In this document: positions 27,424-35,455 of the stretch, one piece after another
Layout of the letters: each line of letters starts with the position of its first letter
Position numbering within the stretch: position 1 is the first letter of the stretch
DNA from: an uncultured Porphyromonas sp.
Lineage (GTDB): Bacteria > Bacteroidota > Bacteroidia > Bacteroidales > Porphyromonadaceae
NCBI GenBank assembly: GCA_902490315.1
Contig: CABUDK010000001.1
Location: forward strand, 1 to 64,000
Direction: 5' to 3'
DNA length: 64,000 bases
Position numbers and translations under genes: made by a program
Notes under the pieces: generated by a model
Seen by the model: the letters and a program-made list of their open reading frames with translations, nothing else
Told to the model about the DNA's origin: nothing
The model's database searches: none

Positions 27424-28896
27424 ATGACGAAGACCTTTCCCATGATCGCCAAGACGCTCCCTGGGCTGGAGCCAGTACTGGAACAAGAATTGACAGCCCT
27501 CGGTGCGGACAATATACAGATAGGACGTCGCATGGTCTCTTACGAAGGAGATCTCAAGATGCTCTACAAGTCCAATCTGTACCTCCGCACAGCACTTAAG
27601 GTGCTGAGACCCATCTATGAGTTTGACGCGGAGGATATAGACATCCTCTACACGACGCTGCTAAACTTCGACTGGAGCCAATGGCTCACAGCCGATATGA
27701 CCTTTGCGGTCGATGCCGTGGTTTACTCGTCGACCTTCAAGCATAGTCGCTACGTCGTCTATAAGACGAAAGACGCTATCGTCGATTACTTTAGAGAGCA
27801 AACGGGTGGCACCAAGCGACCCTCGGTCAAGCTCTCCAATCCGCAGCTGATCTTCCACCTACATATTGCTGAGCAGCATGTGACACTCTGTCTAGACTCT
27901 TCGGGCGAGAGCCTGCACAAGCGAGGCTATCGTATGGAGCAGGATCGTGCTCCTATCAATGAGGTGCTGGCAGCGGGTATCCTCCTCAAGGCGGGCTGGC
28001 ACGGACAGTGTGATCTGATGGATCCTTTCTGCGGGTCGGGCACCTTCCTCGTGGAGGCTGCGCTGATCGCTACGGGTACGCCTCCCGGCATCTACCGTGA
28101 GAGCTACCCCTTCGAGCGGTGGCCTGACTTCGACAGTGAGCTCTGCAGCGAGGTGTACAATGACGACTCGTCGGAGCGCTCCTTCGACTACCACATCTAC
28201 GGCTCTGATCTCTCGCCTCAAGCCATTGCCAAGGCTAAGCGCAACGTCACCCGATCGGGTATGTCTCGCTACATAGATCTTTCTGTAGGCGACTTCGCAG
28301 ATCAGCATCTGCCGCACCCCGAGGCGGAGACTGATCCTAAGTGTCTGCTGGTGATGAACCCACCCTACGGGGAGCGTCTCTCAGACTACGACCTCGAGCA
28401 GCTCTATAGTATGATCGGTCGTACGCTCAAGTTCCAGTTCGCCGGAGCTCAGGCGTGGATCATCGCTCATCAGGTAGAGCACTTTCACGCGATCGGGCTC
28501 AAGCACGATCTGCGCGAGGAGCTGTACAATGGATCGCTGCCTTGCGAGTTGCGTGGCTATACGCTCTTCGAGGGTAAGCATAAGGAGTACAAAGAGCAGA
28601 TCGCTCAGCGTGAAGAAACTCCACAGCGGAGAGAGCGTGGCGAAGCGTTTCACCGTGGTAAAGGGCAAGAACCCCGCAGACATCGGGCAGCCTACCATAA
28701 ACCTGCTTACAGTAAGGGGCGCGGCAATGGCAAACCTTACGAAAAGCCTTACGACAAGTCCGCACATCGTGGCACACAGCGTACGAAAGGACCACACCCC
28801 GCTGGCTCCTCTAGTTCGGGTTACAAGGCCAATATCCAAACCTTCGGCAGCGATGAGACGTTTGTCCATGAAGCTGAAGTAAAAGACAACGAATAA
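27424..28896 (+). CDS. THUMP-domain class I SAM RNA methyltransferase (RlmL/RlmK-like)
   Basis: A 490-residue methyltransferase. The N-terminal ferredoxin-like and THUMP region (residues ~1-160) comes before a Rossmann methyltransferase domain. That domain has DPFCGSGTFLVEAALIA and the base-flipping motif NPPY at residues 312-315. This layout matches the 23S rRNA guanine-N2 methyltransferase family (RlmL N-terminal half). Residues ~395-475 form a Lys/Arg/Gly/His-rich low-complexity tail (repeats of KPY, RG and HRG), likely an RNA-binding extension. The target base is inferred from the family only. It starts a likely operon with the DPP IV and purD genes. Confidence 0.9.
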   Translation: MTKTFPMIAKTLPGLEPVLEQELTALGADNIQIGRRMVSYEGDLKMLYKSNLYLRTALKVLRPIYEFDAEDIDILYTTLLNFDWSQWLTADMTFAVDAVVYSSTFKHSRYVVYKTKDAIVDYFREQTGGTKRPSVKLSNPQLIFHLHIAEQHVTLCLDSSGESLHKRGYRMEQDRAPINEVLAAGILLKAGWHGQCDLMDPFCGSGTFLVEAALIATGTPPGIYRESYPFERWPDFDSELCSEVYNDDSSERSFDYHIYGSDLSPQAIAKAKRNVTRSGMSRYIDLSVGDFADQHLPHPEAETDPKCLLVMNPPYGERLSDYDLEQLYSMIGRTLKFQFAGAQAWIIAHQVEHFHAIGLKHDLREELYNGSLPCELRGYTLFEGKHKEYKEQIAQREETPQRRERGEAFHRGKGQEPRRHRAAYHKPAYSKGRGNGKPYEKPYDKSAHRGTQRTKGPHPAGSSSSGYKANIQTFGSDETFVHEAEVKDNE

Positions 28897-28924
28897 GTAA
28901 CACCTATCACTCCATACTGATCCT

Positions 28925-31141
28925 ATGAATAGCACACTGCGTCACTACGCCTTATGGCTCTTCGGAGCTCTTACGCTCACGCTCACAACGGTCCTGCAGG
29001 GACAGACGAAGCAGCCGTTAGACCTTGAGACTGTCACATCTGGTGGTAAGAAGTTTATCTCAGACTTCTACCCGCAGCCCGTCTATGGTCTCACCTGGCT
29101 ACAGAGTGGCTACACCTATACAGTTGCGGGTGGTGACTACAAGAGCCTGCGGGTCTACAGTCCAACGAGAGCACAGGAGCAGACCATCCTCACGCAGGAC
29201 GAGCTCGTTCAGCTCCTCAAGCCTTACGATAATACAGACGAGCTCTATCCGCTGATCGCTTACGACTTCACCCCACAATGCCACTACCTAGAGGTGGAAC
29301 TGCCCAAGGGACTCTACCTAATAGATGTAGAGCAAAAGCAGATCGTCGGATACTTCGCCACAGGTAAGATCGAAAAGCGCGCCTCGCTACTCAGTCCTAA
29401 CGAACGCAACCTAGCAGTCAAGAGCGAAGAGGGTACGCTCCAGATCTACACCATACAGCCCGCAGGCAGTACGCCTCAGGCTCCTCTGCTGGTCGCTACG
29501 GACGAGGCTGAGGCTGCAGTCGTCTATGGCGAGTCTGTTCACCAGAACGAATTCGGCATCGATGGGGGGCTCTTCTGGAGTCCCGACAGTCGTCAGCTAG
29601 CTTTCTACCGTATGGATCAGTCGATGGTCGCACCTTACCCGATCGTCGATATGACACCGCACAAGGCGGTTGTCCAGCCCGTTCGCTACCCGATGGCGGG
29701 TACTCCTTCGCACCATGTGACGCTAGGAGTTTTCCATGTCGAGAGTCAGCAGACCACTTACCTAGCTACAGGTGGTGACCCTGAGCATTACTTGACAAAC
29801 GTGGCGTGGCACCCCAACAGCAAGAAGGTTTACATAGCCGAGCTGAATAGAGGGCAAGACCATCTCTTCCTCAACGGTTACGATGCTCAGACGGGATCAC
29901 ATGTCGAGACGCTCTTTGAGGAGACTGATGCGCACTATGTCGAGCCACAGCGCCCGATGATGTTTGTCCCAGGGAGCAAAGGCGAGCAGTTCGTCTGGGA
30001 GTCCCGTCGTGAGGGTTATCGCCAGCTTTACCTCTATAGTAGCACAGGCAAGCTGATCCGCAAGCTTACCGACATGGAGGGCGAGGTGACCGACATTTAC
30101 GGCTTCGACCCCAAGGGCGAGCGCATATACTATCAGGCTGCGTACCCCTCACCGCTCGAGCGACACATCTTCGCGAGCGACCTCAAGCGAGGACGTACCA
30201 TACAGCTGAGCAAGGTAGCCGGAACGCACGAAGCGATCTTTAGTCCCGATAAGCAGTACTATATAGACCAGCTGCAGAGTGCTACCATCGCACGCTCTGT
30301 CATGCTTCACGACAATAACGGGCTGCAGCTCCGCCAGATACATCAAGCTCCTGATCCGTGGGTTAAGCTTGATATGCCCAACATCACCACTGGCACGCTC
30401 CTAGCGGCTGATGGTAAGACCGAGCTTTACTACCGTCTCATCACGCCGTCTAACTTTGACGAGATGAAGGAGTATCCTGCCATCGTCTACGTCTATGGTG
30501 GTCCACATGCTCAGCTAGTCACCAACACGCCACAGTGGGGTGCCTCGGGCTGGGATCTTTACATGGCACAGCAAGGGTACATCATCTTTACGGTCGACAA
30601 TCGTGGTAGTGCCCAGCGAGGTGCCGCCTTCGAGCAGGTCATCCATCGTCAGGTCGGTACAGCCGAGATGGCCGATCAGATGAAGGGTGTCGAGTATCTC
30701 AAGAGCCTGCCCTATGTAGATCGCAACCGCATCGGCGTGTACGGGTGGAGCTTCGGAGGCTTTATGACTACCAACCTGATGCTCACGCACCCCGAGACCT
30801 TTAAGGTGGGTGTCGCTGGCGGTCCCGTCATGGACTGGTCTCGCTACGAGATCATGTATGGCGAGCGGTACAACGACGCTCCTCAGGACAATGCCGAGGG
30901 TTATCAGCAAAACAATCTCATCGAGCGTGCCAAAGACCTCAAGGGGCGTCTCCTCCTCATCCACGGCACCTCCGACAATGTGGTCGTATGGCAGCATGCG
31001 CAAGCCTTTGTCAAGGCGTGCGTAGATGCTAAGACCTATCCCGACCTCTACTACTATCCAGGGCACAAGCACAACGTCATCGGCCCCGACCGCGTGCACC
31101 TCAATTACGTCATAACCCGTTACTTCCTCGAACACCTATGA
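28925..31141 (+). CDS. Dipeptidyl peptidase IV (S9 family)
   Basis: A 738-residue exported serine exopeptidase that removes X-Pro dipeptides. A signal peptide covers residues ~1-27. An eight-bladed beta-propeller domain spans about 60-480. An alpha/beta hydrolase domain follows with Ser609 in GWSFGG, Asp684 in GTSDN and His716 in HKHNV. The Ser-Asp and Asp-His distances (75 and 32) equal those I recall for the P. gingivalis enzyme. In asaccharolytic Porphyromonas such enzymes feed peptide-based growth. Its TGA overlaps the purD ATG. Confidence 0.95.
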   Translation: MNSTLRHYALWLFGALTLTLTTVLQGQTKQPLDLETVTSGGKKFISDFYPQPVYGLTWLQSGYTYTVAGGDYKSLRVYSPTRAQEQTILTQDELVQLLKPYDNTDELYPLIAYDFTPQCHYLEVELPKGLYLIDVEQKQIVGYFATGKIEKRASLLSPNERNLAVKSEEGTLQIYTIQPAGSTPQAPLLVATDEAEAAVVYGESVHQNEFGIDGGLFWSPDSRQLAFYRMDQSMVAPYPIVDMTPHKAVVQPVRYPMAGTPSHHVTLGVFHVESQQTTYLATGGDPEHYLTNVAWHPNSKKVYIAELNRGQDHLFLNGYDAQTGSHVETLFEETDAHYVEPQRPMMFVPGSKGEQFVWESRREGYRQLYLYSSTGKLIRKLTDMEGEVTDIYGFDPKGERIYYQAAYPSPLERHIFASDLKRGRTIQLSKVAGTHEAIFSPDKQYYIDQLQSATIARSVMLHDNNGLQLRQIHQAPDPWVKLDMPNITTGTLLAADGKTELYYRLITPSNFDEMKEYPAIVYVYGGPHAQLVTNTPQWGASGWDLYMAQQGYIIFTVDNRGSAQRGAAFEQVIHRQVGTAEMADQMKGVEYLKSLPYVDRNRIGVYGWSFGGFMTTNLMLTHPETFKVGVAGGPVMDWSRYEIMYGERYNDAPQDNAEGYQQNNLIERAKDLKGRLLLIHGTSDNVVVWQHAQAFVKACVDAKTYPDLYYYPGHKHNVIGPDRVHLNYVITRYFLEHL

Positions 31142-32511
31142 GCCTTATCTATCCTAACACAAAGCAAGACGAGAAGAAGTCTACAGACGCTGAATTTATG
31201 AAGTACGCTAAGATCGAAATGGTAAAAGCTCCTCAGACCGTCCTCCTCCTCGGGAGCGGGGGCCGTGAGTGCGCCATGGCGGCTGCCATAGCTGAGAGCA
31301 AGCTACTCAGGAAGCTCTACATAGCTCCAGGCAATGCGGGTACTGCTGCTTATGGCACCAACGTCTCAGACCTCAACCCCGCCAAGCATGAGGCGGTGAG
31401 TGAGTTCATCTCCACCCACGGGGTCACGCTCCTCGTCTGTGGTCCCGAGGCTCCGCTCGTCGATGGGCTCGTCGACTACCTGCAGGAAGATGCTCGCCAT
31501 CCCGACCTGCTCATCGTTGGCCCCGACAAGGCGGGCGCTCATCTCGAGGGTAGCAAGGAGTACAGCAAGGAGTTCATGCGTCGTCACAGCATCCCGACGG
31601 CCAGCTACGAGACCTTCGGACCTCAGGATATAGAGGAGGCGGAGGAGTTTCTCGATCAGCTCTCTGCTCCCTTTGTCCTCAAGGCTGACGGCCTAGCTGC
31701 TGGCAAGGGTGTCCTCATCTGCCAAGATCGTAAAGAAGCGGAGGAGGGGCTAGGCCAACTCTTCAGCGGTATGTTTGGAAGTCGTGGTCAGCGCATCGTC
31801 ATCGAGGAGTTTCTCGAGGGTATCGAGTGCTCCGTCTTTGTTGCTACCGATGGAACCGACTACTGCGTCCTACCCGTTGCCAAGGACTACAAGCGTGTCG
31901 GCGATGGAGACACAGGACCCAATACGGGCGGTATGGGTGCCGTTAGCCCTGTACCTTTTGCCGATGAAACCTTCATGCAGCGTGTCGAGGAGCGCATCAT
32001 ACGCCCTACGCTAGAGGGCTTGCAAGAGGAGGGCATACAGTATGTAGGCTTCCTCTTCATCGGACTGATGAATGTAGCGGGCGATCCCTACGTCATCGAG
32101 TACAACTGCCGTCTAGGCGATCCCGAGACCGAGGTGGTACTGCCGCGCATCGAGAGTGACTTCCTCGAGTTACTCATTGCTATGGCGACGGGTCAGGTAG
32201 CGGGCTACGATCTAAAGGTCTCTCCCGAGGTGGCTATGACACTCGTCCTTGTCTCCAAAGGGTATCCAGGGCATTACGACAAGGGCTTCCCGATCCAGCT
32301 TCCCGATCCAGCTGAGGGTATACGTATCTATCACTCAGGTACGGCGCTTGACGAAGAGGGACATGTGGTGACCAATGGAGGACGCGTCCTCGCTATCACG
32401 GCACGTGGCACCACCATTCGGGAAGCTCAAGAGGCGTGCTACCGCACCGCCACGCAGACACTCTACGAAGGTAAGAATTACCGCCACGACATCGGCAACG
32501 ATCTCTTGTAG
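31138..32511 (+). CDS. purD: Phosphoribosylamine-glycine ligase
   Basis: A 457-residue ATP-grasp enzyme for step 2 of purine synthesis (glycinamide ribonucleotide). LLLGSGGREC, APGNAGTA, KADGLAAGKGV and EYNCRLGDPETE are recognisable family segments. The start overlapping the DPP IV stop (ATGA) gives about 34 extra residues before the usual N-terminus. ATGs at 31198 and 31222 would give shorter products. The normally invariant GGREH motif reads GGREC here. A terminator hairpin follows. Confidence 0.95.
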   Translation: MSLIYPNTKQDEKKSTDAEFMKYAKIEMVKAPQTVLLLGSGGRECAMAAAIAESKLLRKLYIAPGNAGTAAYGTNVSDLNPAKHEAVSEFISTHGVTLLVCGPEAPLVDGLVDYLQEDARHPDLLIVGPDKAGAHLEGSKEYSKEFMRRHSIPTASYETFGPQDIEEAEEFLDQLSAPFVLKADGLAAGKGVLICQDRKEAEEGLGQLFSGMFGSRGQRIVIEEFLEGIECSVFVATDGTDYCVLPVAKDYKRVGDGDTGPNTGGMGAVSPVPFADETFMQRVEERIIRPTLEGLQEEGIQYVGFLFIGLMNVAGDPYVIEYNCRLGDPETEVVLPRIESDFLELLIAMATGQVAGYDLKVSPEVAMTLVLVSKGYPGHYDKGFPIQLPDPAEGIRIYHSGTALDEEGHVVTNGGRVLAITARGTTIREAQEACYRTATQTLYEGKNYRHDIGNDLL

Positions 32512-32547
32512 AGCCACGCACATAAGTCAGTAACTTCAAAAATGACA

Positions 32548-32584
32548 AAGGGGGAGTAGGGCTAAGTCCTGCTCCCCCCTTATT
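32548..32584 (+). terminator. Terminator after purD
   Basis: GGGGGAG at 32550-32556 pairs with CTCCCCC at 32572-32578, with further pairing inside the loop. It is followed by TTATTATT and preceded by an A-rich stretch, so it may act in both directions. Confidence 0.75.
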
Positions 32585-32718
32585 ATTGATTTGCTTGTAT
32601 AGAGGTTTCAAGCAGAAAATAGAAGAAATGGGACTCGCCGTGATTGGGTCTCTAGGCTCATGCGCTCATCGGATAGAAAAGGGTTCGAAAAAGGTCCCTC
32701 TGCGGAATGTTTTCGTTT

Positions 32719-32904
32719 CCACGGAGGAAATTTCCAATAGCTCGCTGGAAAAAGAAAATTCTCCACGGAGGCAAGGGAAATTTCTTCGGAAGAATCAAAC
32801 GATACTTCGGAAGAATGAAATGATAAGTCCGAAGAATTTTTTTGTTCCTCGCTAGAAAATCGAAAATCCCCACGGAAGAATTTAGAGATTTCTTCGTGGG
32901 GATT
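32719..32904. repeat. TTCGGAAGAATC palindromic repeat, copy 4
   Basis: An imperfect palindrome of about 185 bp between the convergent purD and ZIP transporter genes. It aligns closely with copy 2, including AATAGCTCGCTGGAAAA, CTCCACGGAGGC and the two central 21-bp units. Outer blocks CCACGGAGGAAAT and ATTTCTTCGTGGGG can pair. Open frames on both strands cross it, as expected for a palindrome, and are not genes. Confidence 0.88.
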
Positions 32905-33009
32905 GATATTTAGAGGGAAGGTGTAGTTTGTTCCTAGGGAGTCTAGTCGAGTCGAGTAGAGTAGTTTAGACGAACTCTCCACGACTCGTTTTTGCTGTAA
33001 AAGCTTAGG

Positions 33010-33849
33010 CTAGAGGAGGAGTAGGCTGATAGCCATAAATGCCATGCCTCCGATCAGCCCGTAGAGAGCTGTGTGATGGTGCCCAAACCGCTCTGCAGCG
33101 GGGAGAAGCTCGTCAAAGGAGATGTAGACCATAATCCCTGCGATGATTGCAAAGCAACAACCCAGCACCGTCGGAGAGAGGAAAGGACGCAAGAGCAAGA
33201 AGCCTATCAGCCCCCCGATAGGCTCGGCTAGTCCTGAGGAAAGTGATAGGAAGAAGGCTTTGCGTTTGTTTCCCGTAGCATGGTAGATAGGTATAGCTAC
33301 CGCGATACCCTCAGGGATATTGTGCAGTGCGATAGCAATAGCGATCGGCAGAGCCAGCGAGAGGTCAGTCAGCGCAGACATAAAGGTGACCATACCCTCG
33401 GGAAAGTTGTGGATAGCTAGGACTATAGCGGTGACCATGCCCGTACGTAACAGGCTTTGCTGGTGCGCTGTGGTCGTAATGGGAGACTCTTTTTGAAGGC
33501 TTCGCACGGCATTCTGGTCTGGCAGTTCGTGTGGGTTTTCCGCCTCAGGAATTAGTCTGTCAATGACACCAATCAGAGCTACACCCGCAAAGAAGGCTAA
33601 CGTAGTATAGAGTGTCGCCAGTCGTTCGCCGTAGATCGGAGTCATAGTTGTCTCCGCAGATCGAAAGAGCTCGACAAAAGAGACATAGACCATCACGCCT
33701 GCTGAGAAGCCCAGCGAGACCGATAGGAAGATGCGATTGGTGCGCTTGGTAAAGAAGATCAGAGCGCTCCCGATACCTGTAGAGAGACCAGCCCAAAGGG
33801 TGATCAGAAAGGCATAGAAGACCTGTGTACTACTCGTATCTAGGAGCAT
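33010..33849 (-). CDS. ZIP family metal transporter (ZupT-like)
   Basis: A 279-residue inner-membrane transporter with about eight helices. The two metal-site motifs HNFPEG and HNIPEG lie in the middle helices, and a cytoplasmic His-containing loop (residues ~110-135) separates the helix bundles. ZupT proteins import zinc and other divalent cations. The gene lies 20 bp downstream of corA on the same strand, so the two metal transporters probably share the corA promoter and leader. There is no clear terminator after it, only repeat copy 4. Confidence 0.93.
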   Translation of the reverse strand: MLLDTSSTQVFYAFLITLWAGLSTGIGSALIFFTKRTNRIFLSVSLGFSAGVMVYVSFVELFRSAETTMTPIYGERLATLYTTLAFFAGVALIGVIDRLIPEAENPHELPDQNAVRSLQKESPITTTAHQQSLLRTGMVTAIVLAIHNFPEGMVTFMSALTDLSLALPIAIAIALHNIPEGIAVAIPIYHATGNKRKAFFLSLSSGLAEPIGGLIGFLLLRPFLSPTVLGCCFAIIAGIMVYISFDELLPAAERFGHHHTALYGLIGGMAFMAISLLLL

Positions 33850-33869
33850 AGGCGTCTAGAGAGTGTGTG

Positions 33870-34796
33870 CTAGAACCAGTGAATGCGCTTGAAGAGCCAG
33901 AAAGCGATCGCCGAGAAGATCAAGCAGACCACCATGATGCCTATAAAGGCCAACGGGTGCTCAGCCCATGGCAGATCGACGTTCATACCATACAGTGAGG
34001 CGACCAACGTAGGGAGCATCAGGATCATTGAGATACTGGTCATGCGGCGCATGATCGTATTGATATTGTTGTTGATGATCCCCCCGAAGGCATCCATCGT
34101 TCCGTTCATTACATCGCTGTACACATTGACCATGTTGTACGCCTGGTTGAGCTCGATCGTTACGTCCTCCGCTAGGTCGGTGTCGTACTGCTCATAGTGG
34201 CTCACCTTAAAGCGTCCGATGACCGACTCATTGCCTCGGATGGAGGTGTTGAAGTAGACCAAGCACTTCTGCAAGCGCATCATCCGTAGGAGGTCTTCGT
34301 TGCGAATGCTTTTCTCCAGTGCCTCCTCGGTCTCTAGGATCAGGAAGCTAATCTGCTTCAAGTACTTGAGGAACCATACGGCCGAGCTCATGATGAGCCG
34401 GAGGATAAAGTCTATATCCGTGTCAACCGAGATCCCCTTGCGCTGATTGTGCTGGATGAAGTCTGGCATGAGGTCCGTGCGGTGGTAGCAGATAGTGACG
34501 ATGAGCTGCTTCTCTAGATGCGATATGATACCGACGGGGACCGTGTTGTAAGGGGTCGTGCCCTCAGGTGTCTCGATCGGAATACGTATGATGGTGAGTC
34601 GCCAGCCATCCTCCTCCTCCGTACGAGGGCGCTCATCGCTATCCGCTGTATCTCCGATGAAGCCGTCGGGGATGCCCAGTTCGTCGCAGAGGTAGTCTAT
34701 ATCCTCCGAGGTGGGCTGCACCACCTTGACCCACGTGTGTGGCTCTAGGGTGTCGACTTGAGTAAACTGCTGCTTGGGTAGGTAAAACTTCCGCAT
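33870..34796 (-). CDS. corA: CorA family Mg2+/Co2+ transporter
   Basis: A 308-residue protein with a large N-terminal cytoplasmic domain and two C-terminal helices. The selectivity motif GMN in LYGMNVDLPW ends the first helix, as in CorA. The conserved basic KRIHWF tail follows the second helix. It carries Mg2+, Co2+ or related ions, and which one cannot be decided from sequence. It heads a two-gene unit with the ZIP transporter. A leader of about 285 nt with several short perfect hairpins precedes it, which hints at ion-dependent control. Confidence 0.92.
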   Translation of the reverse strand: MRKFYLPKQQFTQVDTLEPHTWVKVVQPTSEDIDYLCDELGIPDGFIGDTADSDERPRTEEEDGWRLTIIRIPIETPEGTTPYNTVPVGIISHLEKQLIVTICYHRTDLMPDFIQHNQRKGISVDTDIDFILRLIMSSAVWFLKYLKQISFLILETEEALEKSIRNEDLLRMMRLQKCLVYFNTSIRGNESVIGRFKVSHYEQYDTDLAEDVTIELNQAYNMVNVYSDVMNGTMDAFGGIINNNINTIMRRMTSISMILMLPTLVASLYGMNVDLPWAEHPLAFIGIMVVCLIFSAIAFWLFKRIHWF

Positions 34797-35081
34797 AATA
34801 TCTATGGCTCTTAAGGGGTAATTGGTAGGGGGTGAAACTTAAGAGACCTCCTGCTCCTATGCGGCACCTAGTCAAGTAGATCTAGGCGTTGGGATACCCT
34901 AGGCAGACGCTAGGGCGTAGGCTCCGCAGTAGAGGAGGTCTACACGAGAGGCTCCGAGTCTTACTCGGCGGTAAGGAGTCGTCCATAACGTTTTTAGGGA
35001 TATAAAGTTTGAGTGATCAGTGAATTGAAGAGCGCGACAAACAGACCCGTCAGATGAGTGCAGGCATCTGTGCCACAACTC
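34797..35081 (-). promoter_or_regulatory. Long structured 5' leader of corA (candidate regulatory RNA)
   Basis: If transcription starts just after the TACCTTTG box at 35095-35088, the corA mRNA has a leader of about 285 nt. It contains a chain of short perfect hairpins. These are CCGAGT/ACTCGG (34954-34968), GTAGA/TCTAC (34929-34943), CCCTAG/CTAGGG (34897-34915) and CCTAG/CTAGG (34868-34887). I could not match it to the M-box or another known Mg2+ riboswitch by eye. The call as regulatory is an inference. Confidence 0.4.
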
Positions 35082-35087
35082 TGCCCG

Positions 35088-35095
35088 CAAAGGTA
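35088..35095 (-). promoter_or_regulatory. -7 box upstream of corA
   Basis: TACCTTTG on the minus strand is a perfect consensus box. It is followed by the long corA leader. No TTG is present at the ideal distance. Confidence 0.55.
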
Positions 35096-35339
35096 CGAAA
35101 AAACAGAGTCATGGGTATAAGTTTCTGAGAGAATACAAGACTGATACGCAAGCAGCGAGGGCAAGATGCCCCAAAAATAGAACACATCTGTAATTCACTC
35201 TTTGTTGCAAGGGAATCCTGTCTAACTTTCCCCAAGTGCACTTTGGAATAAACTACCAGTTGCTTACCGTTAAGACTTTATGGATCCCTTTGAGAGTATC
35301 TCTATAGTCGTTTTTGCGTCAAATACTGTACAGACCTAT
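35096..35339. other. Gene-free stretch, no feature recognised
   Basis: Nothing convincing was found between the corA promoter and the hairpin after the adhesin gene. The composition is more AT-rich than surrounding genes. Short frames here have no family resemblance. Confidence 0.4.
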
Positions 35340-35380
35340 ACAACAAAAGGATATACCTAACAGGCATATCCTCTTGTTGT
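35340..35380. terminator. Hairpin after the large adhesin gene
   Basis: Arms 35340-35358 and 35362-35380 match at 17 of 19 positions, giving a long stem with a 3-nt loop. It lies 75 bp beyond the adhesin stop. No T-run follows on either strand, so its role as a terminator is provisional. Confidence 0.55.
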
Positions 35381-35455
35381 ATGTTCAGAAGGGTCATTGA
35401 CTTTTTGAAAGTCTATCTCCAAAAGTGGTTGATTTGATTACGTAACAGGCATTTT

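Noticed and set aside
32586..32982. Overlapping open frames on both strands between purD and the ZIP gene
   Set aside because: Both cross repeat copy 4. A palindrome creates similar frames on each strand, and the products are low-complexity.
34797..35081. M-box (Mg2+) riboswitch in front of corA
   Set aside because: The position fits, but I could not align the conserved M-box core by eye. I report only an unassigned structured leader.
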